DNA of 64,000 nucleotides. It comes from Methanobacteriota archaeon (GTDB taxonomy: Archaea; Thermoplasmatota; Thermoplasmata; UBA10834). Both the position numbers and the translations under genes were made by a program. Shown here piece by piece: positions 24,973 to 34,259 of the stretch. The stretch is taken from positions 343,921 through 407,920 of the forward strand of contig CP070732.1 in NCBI GenBank assembly GCA_020347565.1, in the 5' to 3' direction. Each line of letters opens with the position of its first letter. The stretch's first letter is position 1. A model generated the notes under the pieces. That model was given only the letters and a program-made list of their open reading frames with translations, was not told the origin of the DNA and did no database searches.

Positions 24973-27678
24973 TTGAAGAAATCCGTATTGGTGATCGGAG
25001 GCGGAATCGCCGGAATACAGGCTGCTTTGGACCTAGCCGACAAGGGAATTAGCGTCGATGTCGTGGAGAAGCTGCCGAGCATTGGCGGAAGGATGGCGCA
25101 GCTAGACAAGACCTTCCCCACCAATGACTGCTCGATATGTATTCTGGCGCCCAAGATGGCGGACTGCTACGCGCACCCCAACATCAACGTGATGACCTAC
25201 TCGGAAGTCAAGGAGATCTCCGGAAGCGCTGGGGATTTCAAGGTTGACGTGCTGAAGAAGGCCAGGTTCGTCGATGAGGAGAAGTGCACGGGCTGTGGCG
25301 ACTGCTTCAAGGTCTGCCCTGTCAGTCTCCCGAACGAGTTCGATATGGACATGAGGGAGAGACCTGCGATCTACATGCCGTTCCTGCAGTCTGTCCCGAG
25401 AGCAGCTACCATAGACAGGGCGGGAGTGGCGCCATGCTCCGACAAATGCCCTGCTGGCTTGAGCGCGCAAGGGTATGTGGCGCTCATAAGAGCGGAGAAG
25501 TTCAAGGAGGCAGTCGACCTCATAAGACGGACGATCCCCCTACCGTCAGTGTGCGGTCGGATCTGCCATCACCCGTGCGAGGACGGCTGCAACAGGAAGG
25601 ATGTAGACGACCCGGTTGCGATAGCCGGGCTGAAGGCGTTCGTCGGGGACTTCGTCCGAGAGCAGGGCAAGGACACGCCAGCCGAAATCGAGGAGGACCG
25701 CAAGGAGAAGGTGGCAGTCGTCGGAGCTGGGCCTGCCGGCCTCGCGGCGGCTTACAGGCTCGCATTGAAGGGATTCAAGGTCAAGATATTCGAGGCCACA
25801 TCCAAGCCAGGTGGAATGCTGTGGTGGGGGATACCCGACTACCGTCTGCCCAAAGATGTGCTGTCGGCCGAGGTAGACTACCTGCTGGCGCATGGAATAG
25901 AGATCGAGTATGGAAAGACCGTCGGCAAGGACCTGACATTGGACGACCTGAGGAAGGACTACGACGCCGTCTTCCTGGCCATAGGGGCGCAGAGGAGCCT
26001 GAAGCTGGATGTGCCCGGCGAGGACCTCAAGGGAGTCGTCCACGGCGTCGACTTCCTTCACAAGGTGGCGGCAAAGGAGGAAGTCGACATCGGGAAGAGG
26101 GTTGCGGTCATCGGGGGAGGCAACGCCGCAATGGACGCCGCGAGGACCGCCCTCCGCATGGGTTCCGATGTGACGGTAATCTACCGTCGGACGAAGAACG
26201 AGATGCCCGCGATAGCGGCGGAGATCAAGGGCGCGGAGGACGAAGGGGTCAAGTTCGAATTCCTGGCATCGCCCACGAAGATCGAGGGTAAGGACGGCAG
26301 TATAACGGCCATTGAATGCATCAGAATGAAGCTGGGAGAGCCGGACAAGTCCGGCCGACCCCGGCCCGTCCCGGTCGAGGGGTCGGAGTTCACCGTCGAG
26401 GTTGACACCGTGATACCGGCAGTCAGCCAAGCGCCCGACCTTGCCGCGCTCGGATCGAAGGACCTAGCGGTCACCAAGTGGAACACCCTGGAGGTCAACC
26501 CTGACAACCTCAGCACCAACGTCGACGGCATCTTCGCAGGAGGAGACGCCGTGTCTGGACCCGCGTCGGCCGTGGAAGCTTTCGCTGCTGGCAACAAGGC
26601 AGCGCGGTACATCGAGAAGAAGCTGAACGGGGAGAGCATCGAACCGGAGCCGGAGGAGAAGGACGAGCACGTCATCACGCTCGAAGACATAAAGGCCCGC
26701 ATGAAGGGGGAGATCACCAAGAGCGAACGCGTCATGAGGCAGCACCTTCCGGACGAGAAGCGCAGGACCACTTTCGACGAGGTCGAGAAGGTGTTCACGA
26801 AGGAGGAGGCGCTCAAGGAGGCCGCCAGATGCGTGAGCTGTGGACCGTGCTCGCAATGCGAGGCTTGCGCTCCGGCCTGCGGACCCGACGCGATCGACTA
26901 CAACATGAAGGACCAGGTGGTAACGTTGAACCCGGCGGCCATCATCGTCGCTACTGGCTTCGATGTGTGGGACCCGTCTTCCGCCTCGGAGTACGGGTAC
27001 AAGAAATACCCGAACGTCTACACGGCTATGGAGTACGAGCGCATGATCAACGCCGCAGGACCGACGGGAGGGCACATCGTCAGGCGGTCCGATGGCGAAC
27101 ACCCGAAGAAACTGGCGTTCATCCAGTGCGTCGGATCGAGGAACCCCCAGGTCGGGCACCCCTACTGCTGCGCGGTGTGCTGCATGCACGCCACCAAGGA
27201 GGCGATGCTGGCCAGGGAGCACTACGACGACATAAACTCGACGATATTCTACAAGGACATGCGCGCATGCGCAAAGGGATTCAACGAGTACGTCGAGAGG
27301 GCGAAGAGCGACTACGCGGTCAGCTACGTCAACTCCGACGCGACCGTTCAGGAAAACGCGCAGAACCGCAACCCGGTCGTCGTCTTCGACGTCGGGGGGA
27401 AGCAGCAATCCGAGGAGTTCGACGCGGTGGTACTCGCCACGACCTTGGTCCCGAGGAAGGAGACCGTAGATCTGGCCGAGAAGCTCGGGCTCAAACTGAC
27501 GGAATTCGGCTTCTTCGAGTCTCCGGACGGGATTCTCGACTTCGGCAGAAGCGAAGTGCCCGGGGTGTATCTGGCCGGATATTGCGCCGGCCCGGCGGAC
27601 ATACCGGAATCCGTGGCACAGGGCTCGAGCGCCGCTGCCAAGGCGGCGGAGGTCCTTGCCAATTCAGGAGGGGGGTGA
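24973..27678 (+). CDS. HdrA with an inserted GltD/NfnB-like NAD(P)H oxidoreductase domain (HdrA3)
   Basis: A protein of 901 residues. Residues 1-150 are an HdrA FAD start ([32 protein letters not shown]) with one ferredoxin motif (CTGCGDCFKVCP). Residues about 152-620 are a glutamate-synthase small-subunit type module: CSDKCPAG and CGRICHHPCEDGC cluster cysteines, FAD motif GAGPAGLAAAY, NAD(P) motif GGGNAAMDAARTA and FAGGDAVSGPASAVEA. HdrA sequence resumes at CVSCGPCSQCEAC and runs to the end. The N-terminal cysteine domain and C-terminal clusters are absent; the next gene supplies them. The TTG start has a GGGGGG ribosome binding site. Confidence 0.9.
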   Translation: MKKSVLVIGGGIAGIQAALDLADKGISVDVVEKLPSIGGRMAQLDKTFPTNDCSICILAPKMADCYAHPNINVMTYSEVKEISGSAGDFKVDVLKKARFVDEEKCTGCGDCFKVCPVSLPNEFDMDMRERPAIYMPFLQSVPRAATIDRAGVAPCSDKCPAGLSAQGYVALIRAEKFKEAVDLIRRTIPLPSVCGRICHHPCEDGCNRKDVDDPVAIAGLKAFVGDFVREQGKDTPAEIEEDRKEKVAVVGAGPAGLAAAYRLALKGFKVKIFEATSKPGGMLWWGIPDYRLPKDVLSAEVDYLLAHGIEIEYGKTVGKDLTLDDLRKDYDAVFLAIGAQRSLKLDVPGEDLKGVVHGVDFLHKVAAKEEVDIGKRVAVIGGGNAAMDAARTALRMGSDVTVIYRRTKNEMPAIAAEIKGAEDEGVKFEFLASPTKIEGKDGSITAIECIRMKLGEPDKSGRPRPVPVEGSEFTVEVDTVIPAVSQAPDLAALGSKDLAVTKWNTLEVNPDNLSTNVDGIFAGGDAVSGPASAVEAFAAGNKAARYIEKKLNGESIEPEPEEKDEHVITLEDIKARMKGEITKSERVMRQHLPDEKRRTTFDEVEKVFTKEEALKEAARCVSCGPCSQCEACAPACGPDAIDYNMKDQVVTLNPAAIIVATGFDVWDPSSASEYGYKKYPNVYTAMEYERMINAAGPTGGHIVRRSDGEHPKKLAFIQCVGSRNPQVGHPYCCAVCCMHATKEAMLAREHYDDINSTIFYKDMRACAKGFNEYVERAKSDYAVSYVNSDATVQENAQNRNPVVVFDVGGKQQSEEFDAVVLATTLVPRKETVDLAEKLGLKLTEFGFFESPDGILDFGRSEVPGVYLAGYCAGPADIPESVAQGSSAAAKAAEVLANSGGG

Positions 27679-27684
27679 GCAGAC

Positions 27685-29562
27685 ATGACCGATGAAGCGA
27701 ACGGCGAGAAGAAGAGTCCGAGGATCGGAGTGTTCATATGCCACTGTGGGTCCAACATCGGCGGGTTCGTCGATGTCAAGGCCGTGACGGAATATGCGGC
27801 GACACTTCCAGACGTCGCGTATGCGACGGACAACCTCTACACCTGCGCCGAGGACGGCCTCAACAACATCAAGGAAAGCATCAAGGAACACAACCTGGAC
27901 AGGGTCATCGTTTCCAGCTGCACGCCGAGGACTCACGCCCCGCTCTTCCAGCGTACGTGCGAGGCTGCTGGTCTGAACAAGTACATGTTCACGTTCGTGA
28001 ACATCCGCGAGCACTGCTCCTGGGTCCATATGAAGGACAGGGAGAGGGCGACCCAGAAAGCGAAGGACCTCGTCAGAATGGGCGTTGCGAGGGCCAGGTT
28101 CCTGGAGCCTCAGGAGGAGACGAAGATAGACGTCACGCAGGCGGCTCTGGTAGTCGGCGGAGGCGTCTCTGGCATGACCGCGGCGCTCTCCCTCGCGAAC
28201 ATGGGATTCCCGGTGCACCTGGTCGAGAAGGACAATGAGCTCGGCGGGTTCGTCAGGAACCTCCACGGACTGATGAATACGAAGAAGAGCGCCGGCGAGA
28301 CGATCGAGCCGTTGATCGACAAGGTCAATGCCCAGAAGAACATCACGCAGCACCTCAACTCGCGTGTCGCCACTGTCGAGGGGTTCATCGGAAACTACGA
28401 CGTCACCATAGGCGGTGATGATGCCGAGCCGAAGGAGGTCAAGGTCGGCACGATCATCGTGGCGACCGGCGCAGTCCCGCTGGTACCCGAGGGGTTGTTC
28501 GGATACAAGGAGCACCCCAATGTCGTGACGGCGACAGAGTTCGAGGAGCTCTGCAAGAAGAAGGATATCCCCAAGCTGAAGAACGTCGCCTTCATACAAT
28601 GCGTCGGCTCGAGAGGACAGAAGGTGTCCTACTGCTCGAGGATCTGCTGCAATGTCGCTATCAAGACTGCGATAAACATCGCCGAGAACCGCGACAACAT
28701 GCTCGGTGTCACCGAGGAGAAGCCCGCAGAGGCGGGCGGCCAGGCCGTCGAGGAACCCGCGGCGGACATGAAGGCCGAGGAGGGTACCGAGAGGAGACGA
28801 AGGAGACGCGGCCGAGGCAGGCGGGAAGGTGAAGACGCGGTCGAGGAGGGTGCTGCCCCGTCTAGCGGCGTCGAGATCACGGTATTCAACAGGGACGTGA
28901 TGGCATACGGAGTCGAGCACGAACTCGAGTTCAACAAGGCCAGGGAGAAGAGGGTCAAGTTCATCAGATACGTCCCAGACAACCTGCCGAAGGTGACGAT
29001 GAAGGACGGGAACCTGGAGGTCGGATACTTCCACGAGACCCTCAAGATGGAGAGGTCCATGCCTGTCGATATGGTGATACTGTCGACCCCGCTGGTGTCC
29101 CAGCCGGACGCTTCCACGCTGTCGCAGTTGTTGAAGGTCCCGCTTGGACAGGACGGCTTCTTCCAGGAGGCGCACGTCAAGCTCCGGCCGGTCGACTTCG
29201 CGACGGACGGCGTCTTCGTCTGCGGGACCTGCAGGGGACCCGCGGACATCGCGGAGGCTGCCTCCCAGGCCGCCGCGGCGGCGTCCAGGGCGGCGATACC
29301 CCTCGCGAACGGATTCGTCCAGGCGGAGGCACTCACATCAAGAGTCGACGAGACGAAGTGTACCGGCTGCGGAACGTGCGTCGAGGTCTGCCCGTACGGT
29401 GCTCTCAGGAAGAACGAGGAAGGAATCAGCGAGGTGATCGCCGCGGCATGTAAGGGTTGCGGCTGCTGCGGGGCGACCTGCCCCGAGGGCGCCATCACTA
29501 TGACGCACTACACGGACCAGCAGCTCCTTGCGGAGGCCAAAGCGGCCTTGGAGGAGGGGTGA
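27685..29562 (+). CDS. HdrA protein with an arginine-rich insertion (HdrA4)
   Basis: A protein of 625 residues with the N-terminal cysteine domain (ICHCGSNIG near 19), FAD motif GGGVSGMTAAL near 158 and two C-terminal [4Fe-4S] motifs (CTGCGTCVEVCP; CKGCGCCGATCP). It lacks the internal ferredoxin clusters, like the second half of the tandem HdrA proteins. Residues about 336-396 form an Ala/Glu/Arg-rich low-complexity insertion with a run of six arginines, absent from the other HdrA sequences here. It starts six bases after hdrA3, so the pair equals a split version of the tandem HdrA. Confidence 0.88.
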   Translation: MTDEANGEKKSPRIGVFICHCGSNIGGFVDVKAVTEYAATLPDVAYATDNLYTCAEDGLNNIKESIKEHNLDRVIVSSCTPRTHAPLFQRTCEAAGLNKYMFTFVNIREHCSWVHMKDRERATQKAKDLVRMGVARARFLEPQEETKIDVTQAALVVGGGVSGMTAALSLANMGFPVHLVEKDNELGGFVRNLHGLMNTKKSAGETIEPLIDKVNAQKNITQHLNSRVATVEGFIGNYDVTIGGDDAEPKEVKVGTIIVATGAVPLVPEGLFGYKEHPNVVTATEFEELCKKKDIPKLKNVAFIQCVGSRGQKVSYCSRICCNVAIKTAINIAENRDNMLGVTEEKPAEAGGQAVEEPAADMKAEEGTERRRRRRGRGRREGEDAVEEGAAPSSGVEITVFNRDVMAYGVEHELEFNKAREKRVKFIRYVPDNLPKVTMKDGNLEVGYFHETLKMERSMPVDMVILSTPLVSQPDASTLSQLLKVPLGQDGFFQEAHVKLRPVDFATDGVFVCGTCRGPADIAEAASQAAAAASRAAIPLANGFVQAEALTSRVDETKCTGCGTCVEVCPYGALRKNEEGISEVIAAACKGCGCCGATCPEGAITMTHYTDQQLLAEAKAALEEG

Positions 29563-29566
29563 TGAC

Positions 29567-30376
29567 ATGACCCACCACAGCAAGAAGAAGCACGAGTCCG
29601 AAGGCGAGTGGGAGCCGAAGATCATCGGCTTCCTCTGCAACTGGTGCTCCTATGCCGGCGCTGACCTCTGCGGTGTCAGCAGGTTCCAGTACCCCACGAA
29701 CATACGCCTGGTCAGAGTGATGTGCTCCACCAGGATCAGCCCGCATCTGGTCCTCGACGTGTTCGAGGCGGGCGCCGACGGGATACTCATCGGCGGCTGC
29801 CACTTCAACGACTGTCACTACATGACGGGCAACTTCCACACCGAGAAGCGCGTGGGCCTCATGAAGAGGCTGCTCAAGGAAGCGGGAGTCGACGAGAAGC
29901 GGCTGAGGCTGGAATGGGTTTCCGCCTCAGAAGGGGAGAAGTTCTCGAAGGTGGTCACGGAATTCACCGAGGAGATCCAGAAGCTGGGGCCGTGCAAGGC
30001 GCGCACCGACGACATGGTGAAGGCTAAGATCTCGGCGGCCGACGACGCCTCGGAAACATTCAGATTGAAGGCGTTGGTGGGCAAGGAGTACAACCTCCTA
30101 TCCAAGGGCAATGCCTACGGCGAGGAAGTGGACCCTGAGAAACTCGGCGGCATAATCGATGCTGCTTCACGGGACGAGTTCGAGAGGGCGCTCATCCTTG
30201 AGCTCGCCAGGATAAGACCGATGTCGGTCAAGCAGCTGGGAATGGTGATGGACGTCCCTACCGACAAGATACTCAGACACATCGTCCTCCTGAGACAGAA
30301 CAGCAAGATCGCGATGGAGCATCCCGAGGGATTCACTCCGGTCTACAAGACCATCGCTATCGGAGGTGAGCAGTGA
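29567..30376 (+). CDS. MvhD fused to a winged-helix-like domain (MvhD3)
   Basis: A protein of 269 residues. The first 150 are MvhD ([23 protein letters not shown]). The C-terminal 110 residues have a helical segment (KEYNLLSKGNAYGEEV) and a helix-turn-helix-like part (MSVKQLGMVMDVPTDKIL). They align with the separate protein encoded at 33875-34258. The start at 29567 is chosen as the first ATG after the hdrA4 stop. The extra domain may mediate complex assembly or regulation rather than DNA binding. Confidence 0.85.
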   Translation: MTHHSKKKHESEGEWEPKIIGFLCNWCSYAGADLCGVSRFQYPTNIRLVRVMCSTRISPHLVLDVFEAGADGILIGGCHFNDCHYMTGNFHTEKRVGLMKRLLKEAGVDEKRLRLEWVSASEGEKFSKVVTEFTEEIQKLGPCKARTDDMVKAKISAADDASETFRLKALVGKEYNLLSKGNAYGEEVDPEKLGGIIDAASRDEFERALILELARIRPMSVKQLGMVMDVPTDKILRHIVLLRQNSKIAMEHPEGFTPVYKTIAIGGEQ

Positions 30377-33300
30377 TGGCATCAACCGACAAGGTCGGCG
30401 CGGTCATGGTGGTCGGAGGCGGGATATCAGGCCTTCAGTCCGCACTCGACCTGGCCGACTCTGGATTCAAGGTATATCTAGTTGAGAAGCAGCCGAGCAT
30501 AGGCGGCACGATGGCGCAGCTTGACAAGACGTTTCCGACGAACGACTGCGCCATGTGTATCATGGCGCCGAAGCTCGTGTCGACGGGAAGGCACCACAAC
30601 ATAGAATTGGTCACGAACGCCGACATCATGGCGGTGGACGGCAAGGCCGGCGATTTCAAGGTCACGGTTAAGCGGAGGGCGCTGAGAGTCGACCCGACGA
30701 AGTGCACTGGCTGCGGCTCGTGCGCGCAGACCTGCCCCATCGAGACCTCAGACGAGTACAACGAGAACACGAAGGTGCGCAAGGCGATTTACGTGCGGTA
30801 CCCTCAGGCCGTCCCTCTGGTGTACTCCATCGACAAGGACAAATGCATAGGCTGCGGGATATGCGCGGAGGAGTGCAAGGCCAAAGCGGTCGTGTACGAC
30901 CAGGAGGAGAGCACCTCGGAGATCAATGTCGGCTCGATCATTCTATCGCCTGGATTCGACGAGTTCGATGCGCGACTGAAGGGGGAGTACGGATATGGCG
31001 TCTACAAGAACGTCGTTACCAGCATCGAGTTCGAGAGGATGCTCAGCGCGACCGGGCCCTACTTCGGCACTGTGATGCGGCCGTCGGACGGTGACATACC
31101 CGAAAAGATCGCGTTCATCCAGTGCGTGGGCTCCAGAGACGAACAGGTCGGGAACGAGTACTGCTCAGGCGTATGCTGCATGTACTCCATCAAGGAAGCG
31201 ATAATCGCCAAGGAGCATGGCGGAGACATCAAGCCCAAGGTGTTCTTCATGGACATGAGGGCGTTCGGCAAGGAGTTCGATGAGTACTACAACAGGGCGC
31301 AGAACGAGTACGGGATAGAGTTCGTGCGCTCGAGGGTCGCCTCCGTGTTCGAGAACCCGGAGACGAAGAACCTGGTCGTGAAGTACGTGGAGAAGGGAGA
31401 GCCAAAGGAAGAGGAGTTCGGCCTCGTGGTCCTCGCGGTCGGCCTGAGACCGCCGGAGGATGCTGAGGCGCTCAGCAAGGTCATAGGCTTCGACCTGAAC
31501 TCGGACGGATTCTGCCAGACGACTGCCCTCGACCCGATCAGCTCATCGAAGGCCGGCGTGTTCGTCAGCGGGGCGTTCTCTTCGCCCAAGGACATACCGA
31601 TGACCGTCGCTGAGGCGAGCGGAGCCGCGGCAAAGGCCGCAACAGAGATCGCATCCGCGAGGGACAGCCTTGTCACGAAGAAGGAGTATCCGGCAGAGCT
31701 GGACATATCCGGTCAAGAGCCGCGGATCGGCGTGTTCGTCTGCCATTGCGGCATCAACATCGGGGGCGTCGTCAAGGTGCCCTCTGTGGCGGAGTACGCG
31801 AGGACTCTCCCGAACGTGGCGTACGCCGAGGAGAACCTGTACACATGCTCCCAGGATACGCAGGAGAAGATCAAAGAGATGATCAAGGAGCATGAGCTCA
31901 ACCGCGTCGTGGTCGCGAGCTGTACGCCGAGGACGCACGAGCCACTGTTCCAGAACACGATCAAGGAGGCGGGTCTGAACTCGTATCTGTTCGAGATGGC
32001 GAACATACGCGACCAGTGCTCGTGGATTCACATGCACGAGGCCGAGGCCGCCACGAAGAAGGCTAAGGACCTCGTACGGATGGCTGTCGCGAAGGCACGT
32101 CTGCTGGAGCCGCTCGAGAACCTGACCATCGACGTCAACCAGCAGGCCCTCGTGATCGGAGGAGGTGCCACCGGAATGGTCGCTGCGCTCGAGCTGGCCA
32201 AGCAGGGAGTGAAGGTGCACATAGTCGAGAAGGATGAGAACCTCGGGGGCAACATGCTGAAGCTGCACTACCTGCCATCCGAGGAGGACCCGACCGAGCA
32301 CGCCAAGGCGCTCGCGGACGAGGTCGCCTCCAACGACGACATCACGGTGCACACCGGAACTGGCGTGAAGAGCATCGAGGGATACGTCGGCAACTTCAAA
32401 ACCGTGCTGGAGAGCGGCGAGGAGATCGAACACGGCGTCGTGATACTGGCCGTTGGCGGGCAGGAGTACAAGCCAGAGGGGGAGTATCTCTATGGAGAGA
32501 ACCCGAACGTCCTGACGCTCCTCGAGTTCAAGGACAAGCTGAAGAAGGGAGAAGTGAAGGGCGATTCGTACGTGTTCATTCAGTGCGTCGGCTCGAGGGA
32601 GGAAGGACATCCGAACTGCTCGCGCGTCTGCTGTACCGGTACCATGACGGCTGCGATCAAAGTCAAGGAGAAGAACCCAGACGCAGAGGTGTACGTCCTC
32701 TACCGAGACATAAGAACCTACGGTTTCAGGGAGGCCTACTACAAGGACGCCGCCGAGAAGGGAGTGACGTTCATCAGGTTCGAGGACGACGTCAAGCCCA
32801 AGGTCGAGGACAAGGGCGGCAAGCTGCAGGTGACGGTGACGGACGAGGACACCGACAAGGAGGTCGTGCTGGTCTCGGACTACCTGGTACTCGCGTCGGG
32901 CACCCGGCCCTACCCGGAGTCGGAGGCACTGGCGCCGATGCTCAAGGTCCCGATGACCAAGGAGGGGTTCTTCCTCGAGGCCCACATGAAGCTCAGGCCG
33001 GTGGACTTCGCCACGGAGGGAGTGTACCTCGCAGGACTGTCGCACGGCCCCAAGTTCCTGGATGAGTGCATCGGGCAGGGGCTCGCCGCTGTCGCGAGGG
33101 CGATGACGATACTGTCGAAGAAGACCCTCGAGGCCGAAGGCATCGTCGCTAGCCTCGACGAGACGCTGTGCGACGGATGCGGCATCTGCGTCCCGACATG
33201 CGAGTACAAGGCGCTCGAGATAATCGTCGACAAGAAGGACGAGACGAAGAAACTGGTCGACGTCAACGTGGGTCTGTGCAAGGGGTGCGGCGCATGCGTC

Positions 33301-33414
33301 GGCGCTTGCCCGTCCGGAGCGCTGACCCAGAAGGGATTCAAGGACGAGCAGATCGTCGCCATGATAGACGCCGCGCTTGAGGGCGTCATGGACAATGAGG
33401 AGGTGAAGCAATGA
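30376..33414 (+). CDS. Tandem (fused) HdrA protein, HdrA5
   Basis: A protein of 1012 residues with the same design as the one at 20185. Unit 1 has FAD motif GGGISGLQSAL and clusters CTGCGSCAQTCP and CIGCGICAEEC. Unit 2 starts near 455 with VCHCGINIG, has FAD motif GGGATGMVAAL near 591 and clusters CDGCGICVPTC and CKGCGACVGACP. It differs from HdrA2 at many positions, so it is an older duplicate rather than a recent copy. The ATG shares its A with the mvhD3 stop; a GTG one codon earlier is possible. The end overlaps mvhD4 by four bases. Confidence 0.9.
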   Translation: MASTDKVGAVMVVGGGISGLQSALDLADSGFKVYLVEKQPSIGGTMAQLDKTFPTNDCAMCIMAPKLVSTGRHHNIELVTNADIMAVDGKAGDFKVTVKRRALRVDPTKCTGCGSCAQTCPIETSDEYNENTKVRKAIYVRYPQAVPLVYSIDKDKCIGCGICAEECKAKAVVYDQEESTSEINVGSIILSPGFDEFDARLKGEYGYGVYKNVVTSIEFERMLSATGPYFGTVMRPSDGDIPEKIAFIQCVGSRDEQVGNEYCSGVCCMYSIKEAIIAKEHGGDIKPKVFFMDMRAFGKEFDEYYNRAQNEYGIEFVRSRVASVFENPETKNLVVKYVEKGEPKEEEFGLVVLAVGLRPPEDAEALSKVIGFDLNSDGFCQTTALDPISSSKAGVFVSGAFSSPKDIPMTVAEASGAAAKAATEIASARDSLVTKKEYPAELDISGQEPRIGVFVCHCGINIGGVVKVPSVAEYARTLPNVAYAEENLYTCSQDTQEKIKEMIKEHELNRVVVASCTPRTHEPLFQNTIKEAGLNSYLFEMANIRDQCSWIHMHEAEAATKKAKDLVRMAVAKARLLEPLENLTIDVNQQALVIGGGATGMVAALELAKQGVKVHIVEKDENLGGNMLKLHYLPSEEDPTEHAKALADEVASNDDITVHTGTGVKSIEGYVGNFKTVLESGEEIEHGVVILAVGGQEYKPEGEYLYGENPNVLTLLEFKDKLKKGEVKGDSYVFIQCVGSREEGHPNCSRVCCTGTMTAAIKVKEKNPDAEVYVLYRDIRTYGFREAYYKDAAEKGVTFIRFEDDVKPKVEDKGGKLQVTVTDEDTDKEVVLVSDYLVLASGTRPYPESEALAPMLKVPMTKEGFFLEAHMKLRPVDFATEGVYLAGLSHGPKFLDECIGQGLAAVARAMTILSKKTLEAEGIVASLDETLCDGCGICVPTCEYKALEIIVDKKDETKKLVDVNVGLCKGCGACVGACPSGALTQKGFKDEQIVAMIDAALEGVMDNEEVKQ

Positions 33415-33872
33415 GCAGTACGGCTCCGGAGACCGGGGGCGAGCACAAGGTGGGAGAGGAGAGCTTTGAGCCGAGGATCATCGTCTTCTGCTGCAACTGG
33501 TGTTCCTATGCGGGCGCGGACCTCGCCGGCGTGAGCAGGCTGCAGATGCCTCCGCACTTCAGGGTGATCAGGGTCATGTGCTCCGCGAGAGTGGACCCGG
33601 AGTTCGTCCTGAGGGCGTTCCAGAAGGGTGCGGATGGAGTGCTTGTCGCTGGATGCCATCCGGCGGACTGCCACTACATCGGCGGCAACTACCGGACCCG
33701 CAGAAGGATCGCGCTTCTGAGGATCCTGCTCCAACAGTTCGGCTTCGACCCGGGAAGGCTGAAGCTCGAGTGGATCTCCGCCGGAGAGGGTGAGAAGTTC
33801 CAGAAGACGATCGTCGAGTTCACGGACACGGTCAACGAGCTTGGGCCGTCTCCGATGAAGGGCGGTGACTGA
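33411..33872 (+). CDS. mvhD: MvhD-like iron-sulfur subunit (MvhD4)
   Basis: A protein of 153 residues with [34 protein letters not shown] and WISAGEGEKF. As the MvhD nearest the hydrogenase genes it is the best candidate for the true MvhAGD partner. It overlaps hdrA5 by four bases and is followed by the winged-helix gene two bases later. Confidence 0.92.
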   Translation: MSSTAPETGGEHKVGEESFEPRIIVFCCNWCSYAGADLAGVSRLQMPPHFRVIRVMCSARVDPEFVLRAFQKGADGVLVAGCHPADCHYIGGNYRTRRRIALLRILLQQFGFDPGRLKLEWISAGEGEKFQKTIVEFTDTVNELGPSPMKGGD

Positions 33873-33874
33873 AG

Positions 33875-34258
33875 ATGACTCCGCGAAAGGCGAAGATACG
33901 GGCCGCTCTCAGGACGCTCGAGGGAGAGCGCATCCGATGGCTTCTGGGCAAGAAGGAGAAGCTGACGACCGAGGAGAACGTGTTCGGCGAGGCCATTACC
34001 GATGCCAGATACGACTTCATACTCCAGAAGGCTGCCGCGGTCGAGCTGGAGCGGAATATGCTGCTGCTCCAGATGGAACAGCAGTCGAAGACCGTGCATG
34101 AGCTCCACGACTCGACCGGAATACCAAAGCCGGAGATCGTCCAGCACATCATAGCGCTGAAGAGGTGGAGGATGATAGAGCAGGTCGGCACGACGGGACA
34201 GTCCCCGCAGTACATGGCCGTCCCGAAGAAGCGGTCTTCGGCAGAGGAGGTGAGCTGA
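33875..34258 (+). CDS. Winged-helix-like protein of the hydrogenase cluster
   Basis: A protein of 127 residues: basic N-terminus, a helical region (LLGKKEKLTTEENVFGEAI), a helix rich in leucine and glutamine, then KTVHELHDSTGIPKPEIVQHIIALKR in two stretches typical of a winged helix. It aligns with the C-terminal domain fused to MvhD3. Lying between mvhD4 and mvhG within a tight operon, it is probably an accessory or regulatory part of the complex. A classical transcription factor role is also possible. Confidence 0.7.
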   Translation: MTPRKAKIRAALRTLEGERIRWLLGKKEKLTTEENVFGEAITDARYDFILQKAAAVELERNMLLLQMEQQSKTVHELHDSTGIPKPEIVQHIIALKRWRMIEQVGTTGQSPQYMAVPKKRSSAEEVS

Positions 34259-34259
34259 G

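Noticed and set aside
31543-33411. 622-residue open frame antisense to the tandem HdrA
   Set aside because: It mirrors a clear HdrA reading frame, has biased composition and no domain; high-GC codon bias produces long antisense frames.
16148-33414. Selenocysteine (UGA) in HdrA or MvhD, as in some methanogens
   Set aside because: The cysteine motifs are complete with normal cysteine codons and the frames have no internal stops.
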